NCBI GenBank assembly: GCA_027625915.1
Contig: JANTQA010000070.1
Coordinates: 253,001 to 317,000, forward strand
Length of the DNA: 64,000 nucleotides
DNA from: Anaeramoeba flamelloides
Taxonomy: Eukaryota > Metamonada > Anaeramoebidae
Direction: 5' to 3'
Shown: positions 13,811-23,140 of the stretch, piece by piece
How positions within the stretch are numbered: the stretch's first letter is position 1
Layout of the letters: each line of letters opens with the position of its first letter
Made by a program: the position numbers and the translations under genes
Notes under the pieces: generated by a model
The model's database searches: none
Told to the model about the DNA's origin: nothing
The model's input: only the letters and a program-made list of their open reading frames with translations

Positions 13811-14690
13811 AACTCCAGTTCACTCAAAACGTCCCCAGCCAAAAACGAAAAATTCAATATTTTTTTTTTGAAAAACAACCAAACTAAGATTAATTAAAAA
13901 TAAGAGAAATAATGAACTTTTTATTCAAGTCTATAATTCTAAAATTAAATACATGAACAAAGCATAAATTTCAAAAAAAGAAAAAAAAATGTTAAAAAAA
14001 TAATTTTGGGTCTCTTTTTTGGAATGTATCATGCAAAATTCTCAATTTCTTAGGGAAATTAAAATCGTTTAGAATAAGATTTTTTTCTGGATTGGTGAAT
14101 TAAAAAAATCAATATATCAAATATTACAAGTGATGAAGATCTGAAAAATAGAACATCATTTTTTATATTTTTTTAAATATTTTTTCGAGAGAAAAATAAC
14201 ACAGATATTAAAAAATAATAATATTTTTAATATTATTAACAGAAAAAAACCCATAAATTTATTAGTCCTGGTGAAAAATAAAAGTATTTTTGAAATCTTT
14301 AAAAAAATTCCTAAATAAAATTTTAGGGATCAGGGCAAACAATCAAGAATTAAAAACTACACCCTTTAACAATAAAAAAAAAAAATAAATAAATAATAAG
14401 ATTTTTTGAATTGTAAACATCCGAATTTTAAAAGAAAATACAATTCGTCACTTTTCTATATGTTAATTTGGATTTTAAAACATTTTTTTTTAAATTAACA
14501 AATTTAAAATGTTAAATAAAAAAAAAAAAAAAAAATCAAATAACAAAATAAAAAAAATTTACTAAATGAGAAAAAATGATTATGATCTAAAAATTGAAAA
14601 GTTATTTTGAGAAGAATAATGAATTAAAATCATAGAATATGTTCTATTACTTCAAATAAAGTCTTTCGCTTTGACTGAAAAAGAGTTTGG
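13811..14690. mobile_element. Foldback-type TIR element, interrupted copy
   Basis: Same family as 33968-34680, 41511-42062 and 56365-57510. It starts with GTTCACTCAAAAC and a nearby CCAGCCAAAAA, contains GAGAAATAATGAACTT near the left end, and ends with GACTGAAAAAGAGTTTGG preceded by AAAAAATGATTATGATC. Apart from a 308-bp insertion it aligns along its length with the 41511-42062 copy read in reverse. No ORF, hence non-autonomous. Confidence 0.75.
14087..14394 (+). mobile_element. Short A-tailed insertion with 13-bp target duplication
   Basis: AATAAGATTTTTT occurs at 14073-14085 and again at 14395-14407, flanking a 308-bp segment that is absent from the related foldback copy at 41511-42062. 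The segment ends in an A-rich tail (about 14371-14394). Long target duplication plus a 3' A-rich tail is the signature of LINE-machinery retroposition, so this is a SINE-like element or a 5'-truncated LINE end. No promoter box was recognised. Confidence 0.65.
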
Positions 14691-15049
14691 TATTAAAAAA
14701 ACTATTATTGTGTTTAATTAATTGTTTTGTATTTAATGAGTAAATTTTTAACAAAATTTTACTATTCATTCACCTTTTAATACAAGTATTAATTACTCAA
14801 ATAATGTAAAGAAATATTTTTTACTATACAATTCTTGAAATAAAGAAACAAAATTTGTTTTCAGAAATTATTGTAAACGTTGAAAAAAAAAAGATTTTGT
14901 GGTTAAAAGCCATTTTTTTTTTGTTTTCTTCTGTCTTTTTTGATCGATTTATTTTGTTTCTCTTGTAAACCATATGTTATTTTTGATTATACACTAAAAT
15001 ACACAGGTACTTTCATACTATTATTTCCCCAAGAATTCGAAAAAAAAAT

Positions 15050-15080
15050 CCCCCCCCCCCCCCCCTTTTTTTTTTTTTTT
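15050..15080. repeat. Poly-C run followed by a poly-T run
   Basis: Sixteen consecutive C bases (15050-15065) followed by a T tract, unusual in DNA this AT-rich. It could be real or partly a sequencing artefact of homopolymers. Confidence 0.9.
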
Positions 15081-15409
15081 CTAATAAAAATACTCGAAGA
15101 AATATGCTGAAATTTACAGAATATATTTATTTAACTAGTTTCCACTATCCTTTTAGTACACACTAGGTAAAGTGAGAATATTTAATTAAAGCATATTTAA
15201 GAATAAAAAAACAACAATTTTTACTTTAATACTACATCCCAACCCTGGGTGTATTAATATATCGGGATAATTTAAACGGAATTCCCAAAAATAAATTTCA
15301 TTCTGAAAAAAAAAAGGATAAAAAAATTACTATTTTTTTTTATTTTTAAGGGAGAAAATTAATTTCCTCTCACATCCAAAATTTCTAATTTTTTTTTTAG
15401 AAATTTTAA

Positions 15410-15690
15410 TAACGAAACATCATTTTCTTTATCATTAACTAATGATACTATGAATTATTATTCTTTATTTCGAATAATATCAAAGATATTATTCTATTTA
15501 TTTTATTTGGATTAATTCTTTAATCCAAATTTTTTACTTTTTAACATAGAATGTACAATTCGATGAAAAATGATCTGTATCTTCATATATTTCTCAGTTA
15601 TAGTATTTTTTTTTTATAGATTGTAAGATTTTATTTTTAATTTATTCTTATCATTAACATAAGAATATCTATTTAAATAATTTGTGAAGT
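15410..15690 (-). pseudogene. Decayed ankyrin-like coding relic
   Basis: On the minus strand this segment aligns, with gaps, to the relic at 40914-41494. Both encode an NxFxIIxNK pattern followed by D(R/K)EN(N)D and a short hydrophobic stretch. This copy has several stops and cannot be a working gene. Confidence 0.35.
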
Positions 15691-15747
15691 TTTTATAATT
15701 TTGGATGGAAGTAGATACCTTCCATTTTAAATATTTTTTTTTTGTTA

Positions 15748-16194
15748 CAGCAGTTCCAAGGCTACCATAAAATTTTAAATAAAACACAATTGGTTTTTAT
15801 ATTCTGATTTTCTATTTTCAAAAAATTCGGAAATAAGAGTTATTATTCGAAAAAAAAATTTCAATAAATGAGCTATTATTCAAATTTTTGAAGCATCAAA
15901 AAAAAAATTTTGAAGATTCATGAAACACTTTAAAATATTGTTCAAAAAAGGTAAATTTTTAAAGATCAGTCAATATTGATATTTTTTTGGGGCTCTTTTG
16001 GACCAATAATTTTTAAGTTTCGTGTGATCTTGAATTTTTTTTTTGATGCTTCAAAAATTTGAATAATAGCTCATTTATTGAAATTTTTTTTTCGAATAAT
16101 AACTCTTATTTCCGAATTTTTTGAAAATAGAAAATCAGAATATAAAACTCAAATCTGATTTATTTAAAATTGTAAGGTAGACTTGGAAAGACTG
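15748..16194. mobile_element. TA-flanked palindromic element with near-identical long arms
   Basis: A 447-bp element bounded by TA on both sides, with CAG at the left end and CTG at the right. The two arms extend about 165 bases each. Their inner ~115 bases (about 15798-15915 and 16030-16147) appear identical in inverted orientation, while the outer ~50 bases differ at several places. Non-coding, so non-autonomous; a single strand could fold into a long hairpin. Confidence 0.85.
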
Positions 16195-16261
16195 TAAGAT
16201 ACTCCACAAAATTTAAAATATCAGAGAAAAATCTTTGAATTTACTGAATCATTTTACATTA

Positions 16262-16662
16262 CAGTCAATCCAAAGCTACCGCGAAATTTAATCAATATCA
16301 AATTTTGAAGTTGATATAGATTTTTCAATTAAAGAATATGAGAATAATAAAGATCATATTGAAAAAAAAAATTTCTAAATGAGCCAATATTCAAGAATTT
16401 TTTCTGATTTTCAAAAAATAAATTTTCAGAATCCAAAATGACTCTAAACATCAAAAATTCATTAAGAAACTACATAATATTTACTCTTCAAAAAATGAAT
16501 TTATTTTTTGAAAACACCAGAAGTTTATTTTTCAAACCAACCCATTTCTGAAAAAATATTTTCAATATGTGCTTTCTTATTGGAATATTCTTTGATTTAA
16601 AAATCTATATCAACATCAAAATTTGAGATTGATAAAATTTCACCATGATCTTGGAACATCTG
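16262..16662. mobile_element. Second TA-flanked palindromic element, adjacent
   Basis: A 401-bp element, TA on both sides, starting CAGTCAATCCAAAGCTACC and ending in the inverse of CAGATGTTCCAAG. The arms match over about 80 bases, including TTGATATAGATTTTT. Its first ~25 bases resemble those of the 15748-16194 element, but the interiors differ. Confidence 0.75.
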
Positions 16663-17385
16663 TATGAAAAAGCAAGACACAATTTTTAGTTAATCATTTC
16701 CTGGATCACAATATTATTAAATAATTTTTTTGAGTATCTTATAGTTTGATCAAGTGTCTAGGTTTTTATGGGGTTTTCTATTTTATCTAAAAAATCTATC
16801 AATTTTCATAATAAAGAGAAAACTCAAGAAAACCTCAAAACATTTCTAACTTTTACTATTTTTTAATTAATTAATTTGATAATTTCCTCATTCAGATTCT
16901 AATTCTTTTAAATTTTTTGATTTTCAAGGATTATTTTCTAATTCCTTTTCTCTTAAAGGAAGTATATTTATAAGTTTATAAAAATTTCTGATTTTTAAAT
17001 TTTGAATTCATTTAAATTTTCTTTTGTATATTGTGATTATTTTCAAATCAATTTTTTCTTTAGTTTTATAAACCTTGGTTGAGGTGGTTGATTAAAAATG
17101 ATTCCATGAGTTTTTTATTAAGCCATATGTCACTGTTTTTGAAATCTGTTATAGTGAAGTCAAAATTTTTCAATCCATTAAATAGTTTACTACATGAAAC
17201 TGCTTTAAATAATTGAATTTTTCGTCTTTTCCAAAGTTGAATTTTAAGTGGGCTTTTTTATTTTAAATCCAATCTCAAGATTTAAAATTTTTGAGTTTAA
17301 AGATAGGTTTAGTTTTATTGATATTTGGATTCTTACCAAAATATTTTATTGTTTTATATAAATTTTTTTAATTGATCCTTTATTT

Positions 17386-17530
17386 CTACCAAAATATCAA
17401 GGGGTTTACTTTCAAAAATGATTTGAAATTAGGTGTACTATTGGGAAGTGAATTCAATGTGACCTTAGAACAAGAAGAAAAAAAAGTACCCTTTTTATAT
17501 TGAAACACGTATTATGATCGCTTTGGGAAT
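17386..17530. repeat. Dispersed repeat, copy 1 (partner near 45200)
   Basis: About 145 bases align with 45200-45345 in direct orientation. Shared stretches include GTGACCTT-GAACAAGAAGAA and TTGAAACAC. Both copies can be read on the plus strand as FTFKxDLxL...VTLEQEE, but the similarity runs past the stop in each, so coding is not established. It ends about 200 bases upstream of the esterase start. Confidence 0.6.
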
Positions 17531-17730
17531 GCATTTTTTTTGATCGATCTATTGGTTTTTTGATCACTTTCAATGAATTTTATCAAACTTGTTGAATATT
17601 TTAAAAGACATTAAATAGACTTTGGTGTATTCTAGAATATCCAAATCAATCAGAAATAAAGTACATAAACATTTGGATGATTTTCCAAATCCTCTTTTTA
17701 TTTTTTCTTCCTTTTTTATTCTTTGGAATC

Positions 17731-19082
17731 ATGTTTAGATACTTTTCAACCCCAAAAAGTAAGCAAAACTCTTTTTTTTTTTTTTCTCAAAGATCACTAA
17801 TTATTAACCAAGTATAAACTAGGATCACATTTCAAAACCATCAAGCCTTTTTTAAAAGAAAAATTAGTCTCTGTTTGTTGAGTAAAGAGAGACTTAAACT
17901 CTCGTGTTGTTTTTATTTTTATTTTTGGAAAGTGAATACAAGACAAAAAAAAAAAAATAAAAAAAAAAAGTAAAAACACAAAAAAAAATCATCAAAACAA
18001 AGGCTAACTTTTTCCTTTTTGTATTTTGGATCCCAATTTCACAACATTTACATTTATGTTTTTTTATAATTCTTTATTTTTATTCTTTTTATATCCTTTC
18101 AGAAAGACTTCATCTCTTCCTGTCCGTGAATGGCTTTGGTGGTCACCATACTGGTGTCTTACCACTTTGTAATGAAATTGAACGAGTAGGTAGTCAGCAA
18201 GACCAAGTGACTGTCCAATCAGAGACTTCAAAAGTAAATAACCGAGCGAGATCGTTTTATGGGATTGATGTTTCAGGTAACCGTTTAAAGAATGAGGTGA
18301 AAAAGATTATAGGTGACAAGCAAGACTTTGATATCTCCTTTCTTGGCCACAGTATGGGTGGTCTGGTTGTAAGGTATGCCATTTGGGCCTTATCACAAGA
18401 AGGGTGGTTTGAAAAGCATAATGCAAAGCCCAAGAATTTTGTCACGATCTGTACACCACATCTCGGGACAACCCAATACAGCAAGGTGTTTTTATTTAAT
18501 TTTGTGTTTAATAATCTTGTTCAACATTTAAACAAGACAAGCTCTCAATTTATGGTCAAGGACGATCAAAAGTTATTGCTGAGGATGTCTCAGCCAGACT
18601 TTGTTAAAACGCTTGAGCAATTCCCGAACCGTGTTTTGTTTGGTAACTCCAGATTTGATTGGAGAGTTCCATTTTATAGCTCTTTAATGATCCCAAAAAA
18701 CCAAGAATTAATCCAGTTCCTAAAGAAAGAAAAATACGACGAAAAAAAGCCTGTTATAAAGCCATTTAATTTGAAACAAGATATGTTGGATAACAAAAGC
18801 AAGAATAAGAATAAGAACAAGAACAAGAACGAAAACGAAGATGATATTGGATATGAATTTATCAAAGAATGGTTCCCAAAAGACACAAGCCAAGAGAAAA
18901 TGTTAAAGCAAATGGTAATAAACTTAAATTCAATTACTTGGAATCGTTATGCCATCCTCCCACCACAAGGCGGGTTTTGGTATAAATTTAATCTTCACAA
19001 TAGCCAAATGAGAGACGAATGGTATTGGGAAAATATAAGTGAACAATATGTGAAATCATTTGTAACGAAAATCCAATTTTAA
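17731..19082 (+). CDS. DUF676-type serine esterase/lipase, two exons
   Basis: Alpha/beta-hydrolase of the DUF676 (putative serine esterase) family; the substrate, probably a lipid ester, is unknown. Exon 1 is 17731-17758 (MFRYFSTPK plus one base), the intron is 17759-18102 (GTAAGC...TTTCAG, 344 bases) and exon 2 is 18103-19082; phase 1 on both sides fits, giving 335 residues. The nucleophile elbow GHSMGG puts the serine at about 93. NSRFDWRVPFYSS supplies the acidic residue (about D195), and NLHNSQM near the C-terminus the histidine (about H308). The oxyanion-loop strand reads LFLSVNGFGG, with Asn where the family usually has His (VHGL). A lysine/asparagine-rich run interrupts residues about 240-257. 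The protein is short for the family, with little beyond the catalytic domain. There is no signal peptide. Confidence 0.88.
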
Positions 19083-19369
19083 GAATATATTTTCATAAAT
19101 TTTGAATTATCAAACTATTGCTTTTCAATATTAAATCACAAATTATTTTGAGAGAGGCCGTTTCAAAAAAAGTATGAACAAAAAAGCTTTTCAAAATGTA
19201 CTGGGAATAGGACTAGTTGTGTTTGTCAACTGTTTTATCGATTCTGTTGAAAAAACTTTTTTGTAACACTTTTTGAAAATCAATAAATTTCGTTATAAAT
19301 CCTAGAATAAAAATTCCTTGTTAATTAATGTTTTGATTTATTATTTCAATTATTGTTTTTTAAGAATCT

Positions 19370-20160
19370 ATCAAATATTCCAGAAAATACACGAAAATCG
19401 AAAATACCCGAAAATTTTTTAACCACGAAAAAACTCGTTTTAAACAACTTCTAAGAAACACTAGTGCCAATATACTCAGTTTAATTGGTAAATTTGTAAT
19501 TTTATATCGGAAAAAATTTTTTTTGTAGGAAAATATCAAAATTCAAAAAATTTAAATTTTAGGGAATAGTATTCAACCTATTTTGTGTAAAAGGAATAAG
19601 TATCTTGGATGACTTTACCATTTCTGATCATTTTGAAATGGTATTAACGAAATGAGAGAACAGGTACTTGTTAAGAAAATTTCTAATTGTGTATCATTAC
19701 CCATAATTTTGTAATCTTAAATACGATCAAAAAATAACTGAATAATATCTAATCGTACTATACATACCCATATCCTCACTTCAGGTGGACCAAGCCAAAC
19801 CTTATTTTAACTTCCCATTTCATAAAAGAAATTGGTTTAATCAAAATCTACAAACACGCACCAGACCGAAACTAACACAACCCATACCAAACCTAAACAT
19901 ACCCTGTCATACATATTACTTAAGCCAATAAGTACAAACAATTACACAAATTACTCAAAAGGTAACAAAAACTACACAGAGTAGTTTAAAATAGAAAATT
20001 CAAAAAATATTTTTTGTTTGAAAGTAAAATTGTTGTTTTACTGTTAAACTGAGTATATTGGCACTAGGATTTACTCAAAGTTTCCTATAACGCGTTTTTT
20101 AGTGGTTATAAAATTTTCGGGTATTTTCGATTTTAGGGTATTTTCGGGAATATTTCAAAC
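19370..20160. mobile_element. Element with ~120-bp terminal inverted repeats
   Basis: The left arm (about 19370-19491) and right arm (about 20041-20157) are inverted copies. Shared stretches are AAAATCGAAAATACCCGAAA and AGTGCCAATATACTCAGTTT. The ~550-bp interior has no ORF and includes a C/A-rich patch (about 19850-19915). This is a non-autonomous DNA transposon; the superfamily is undetermined because clear target duplications were not seen. Confidence 0.75.
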
Positions 20161-21019
20161 AACCTTTTTTAATACCCGTAAATAGCTTTGAATAAACAAA
20201 ATTAAATAATCTTTTTCTTCATTTATTTCTTAATAACACCATAACAACACAATAAATAAACCATTTACAAAATACCTTCATCTTTCTAATTATTAAAATT
20301 ATCATTTTGTATATTAAAATTAATCTTACAACAAAATTTTGGCCTTGTCATGATATATTTGATTTATTCTATTTTATGATAATTTAAACATTTAAAAAAA
20401 TAATAGATACTAAACAATTTTTTACAAAGAAATTTCAAAAAATTAATCTTTTTGTGAATATATTTTTTCAACTTTACTACTATTTCATTAAATATCTTTA
20501 TTGACAGATTTGAGTAATAGAAAAAACATATCAATTACAGTCAAAAAAAAAAAAAAAAAAAAATTGTAGATTCTTTTGATCGATATTTTGCTGTAATTTA
20601 GCAATAAAAACTCTTAAAAAAATATATTGAGAAACTTATAAATATTTTATACAAATGAATTTAAAATAAATATTTTTTCCTTATTATCATTCTTGGGCAT
20701 CCCCCAAAAAAAGAAATAAATAAAAAAAAAACATCTAGACAATATTATTTATTACAATAAATATTATTGATGGTATAGTAGTGATTATAATAGTTAATAA
20801 AAGTATAAAAAGTTTTTTATTTTCATAATTTCTTAATATTTTTTTTTAACTTAAAAAAATGAGTATTCAAAGTTTACCTATTTATATTTGTTTTTTTTTT
20901 ATTTGTATATATGGAAATAAATTGCACATTAAATAAAATTTCAGGTTATTTATAAAATGAAAAAAAAAAAAAAAAGGTACATAAAATCAATTTTTTTTTA
21001 ATTATGGAAATTAGGGGAA

Positions 21020-21145
21020 CTCTTTAAGAAATTTTCTTTTTATTTCTTAAATTAAATAAAAACAGCTATTAGACTTTCCAGAATTTAAAAGAATTGAGTC
21101 AAAGAATTTTTTTAATACATTTTTTTAAATTCTAGAAAAGTACCT
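21020..21145. repeat. Dispersed repeat, copy 1 (partner 49880-49995)
   Basis: Aligns in direct orientation with 49880-49995, sharing AAATTTTCTTTTTATTTCTT and a following TTAAAAAGAATTaAGT-type stretch. A weaker relative lies near 40565-40620. Nature unknown. Confidence 0.5.
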
Positions 21146-21802
21146 TTTGTATTGTTTAAAAAAAAAAAAAAAATGTTTTGATTATAAATAAATAGATTTT
21201 CTAAGTAAAAAAAAAAAAAAGAATTAAGAAAAAAAAAACTAGGAGATTGGTAAAAATCTAAATAAGTACCATAAAAACTAATTTTCATTATAGGTATGTT
21301 GAAAACAGTGAGATTAGCCTATTCCACAGGAATCACCTCATCTAGTAAAGTATGAGGTATTTTATATCAATTGAAAACATGTTTTTAAATTATTATTAAA
21401 AAAAGGATTCTTAATCAATCCACAAATCAGTCAAAAAATTTCTTCAAAGAATTAATAGTCTGTAATCATAAAATTGATTAAAAATTAAATTACTCATTGA
21501 AAATATTTAGTAACTCCATTTAAAAATGATCAACAGTCAAAAATAATATGATTATGAGAAATTTAACCTCAAAAATCAGGACTGTAAATTGATAAATCAT
21601 TAATCCATTATTGATTTACTCAAACTTTTTATATTGTAAAAATTAAAATTAATTTATTTTATAAAAAAAAATAACAAAAGAAATTATTCAAATCAATTAG
21701 TATTTATTATAAACCGTTTATTTTAATCTATTCTTGTATGAATTTGATGTTTAAGTATAATGGGTAAAAAATCTATAGATATCCATTTAATCTTAAGTTG
21801 TT

Positions 21803-21996
21803 CAGCCAGTTCCAATTTTAAGAAAAAAACTTTCTACCAAATTTTACAGTATAAAAAAATTAAAAATTAAGGTACATTATTTGAATTTTTTTTCACAAAT
21901 TATTTAACTGGAATTTGAAATTTGTACATTAATTTGAAATTTTTCTTATGTCTTAAAGTTTGTTGAAAGTTTGTGTCTTAAAAGATAAACTAACCT
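21803..21996. mobile_element. Palindromic MITE, CAGTCAGTT family, copy 2
   Basis: Starts CAGCCAGTTCC and ends in the inverse of AGGTTAGTTTATC, with inverted arms sharing AAACTTTC and TTTCAAATTAA-type stretches. The same arm pattern as 5094-5290, but more diverged. TA is present on the right side. Confidence 0.65.
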
Positions 21997-23140
21997 TAAT
22001 AAAAAAATTGAAAATTTATTATAAATTGTTGTTCTTTCAAGATTATTTATATATGATAAATTCAATTTTTAATTAATTCTCTTGTGGAAATTTTTGGTCT
22101 ATTATAAAATCACACTGTTCGTAATAGGCTATCATATGACCTAAGCCCTGTCATCACAAAGAAAACATTTGATTGGAAATGATTTTTCTCTTTATCGGGG
22201 ATTACGTGGTAGGCTTACATTGGTTGTATATATCTATATAGGTCTCTGTATGTGTAATTCAAATTGAAAAATTAATAAACACTGATTTATAAAAATCACA
22301 TACAAAATGACAGTGTAAAAATATTGTCACTAATCCTAATTTTCACTATTTTTGGTATTAAAATAAAGTATATAATTTTACAACAACATGCTTGAATTTT
22401 TTTGTTGAAATTGAAATTTTAAAGGGTGGAAATAAGATAATGTCTTTATTAAAAAAAATTAATTCTAATTTGTGATCTTCTTAACTTGAATAAATTCTTA
22501 TTGATTTGATAGTTTTTACAAATATTAACAATTAATGTTTTAAAATTTTTTAAAAAAACAATCCCCATCTTTTTTTCATACATCATTTTTTTTTCCAACT
22601 ACTTTTATAATTTTAAAAATTTTAGTTAAACAAAAACGAACTTTCCAACTATTAAATAAAGTGATAGAATCTTGATATCAAAAAAATATATTATTTTCAG
22701 TAGTGTTAGAATTTATCCAATCAATATTTTTAAAATCATTTATAAATTGGAATTTAATGTTTGAATAAAAAAATATTTAATTTATACAGAAATCACCGAA
22801 TATTAGGATCTTTTTTTGTATAATTTCCTTATTTTTAAAAAAGATAAAGTTCATTTTCCAAAGTGTCTATAGTAAAACAAAGGTGGAGTTTGAAATTAAC
22901 AAATATCCTTAATTAGAAAAAACTATGATCTTTCTATTATTTCTAAAGAAAAAAAAAAAGATAATTCCAGATAGTATAACTCTAATTGATCAATAAATAA
23001 TTTGTAGTATTATTTTCTTCAAAAATTCAACCCAAAATTGAGAGACAAAAGTTGACAAAAAAGAGAATTCGAAGATCAAGATTTCATTTTTTCACGAATT
23101 ATAATTTAAAAATATTATTTCTTTTTTGAATTAAATTTGA

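Larger units (their letters stand above)
13170..17730. other. Repeat-rich non-coding stretch between MED22 and the esterase gene
   Basis: No gene was seen. It holds a foldback element with a nested insertion (13811-14690), a decayed coding relic (15410-15690), two adjacent TA-flanked palindromic elements (15748-16194 and 16262-16662), a run of 16 C followed by a T tract (15050-15080), and one copy of a dispersed repeat (17386-17530). Confidence 0.6.
19083..23140. other. Non-coding stretch with repeats
   Basis: No gene was seen. It contains a long-TIR element (19370-20160), a dispersed repeat (21020-21145), a TA-type MITE (21803-21996) and many A/T homopolymers. A GC-richer patch at about 22120-22250 showed no tRNA- or snRNA-like motif. 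Confidence 0.55.

Noticed and set aside
22120-22250. GC-richer patch that might be a structured RNA
   Set aside because: I could not find a tRNA T-loop, snRNA core motifs or a clear stem; nothing beyond composition supports it.
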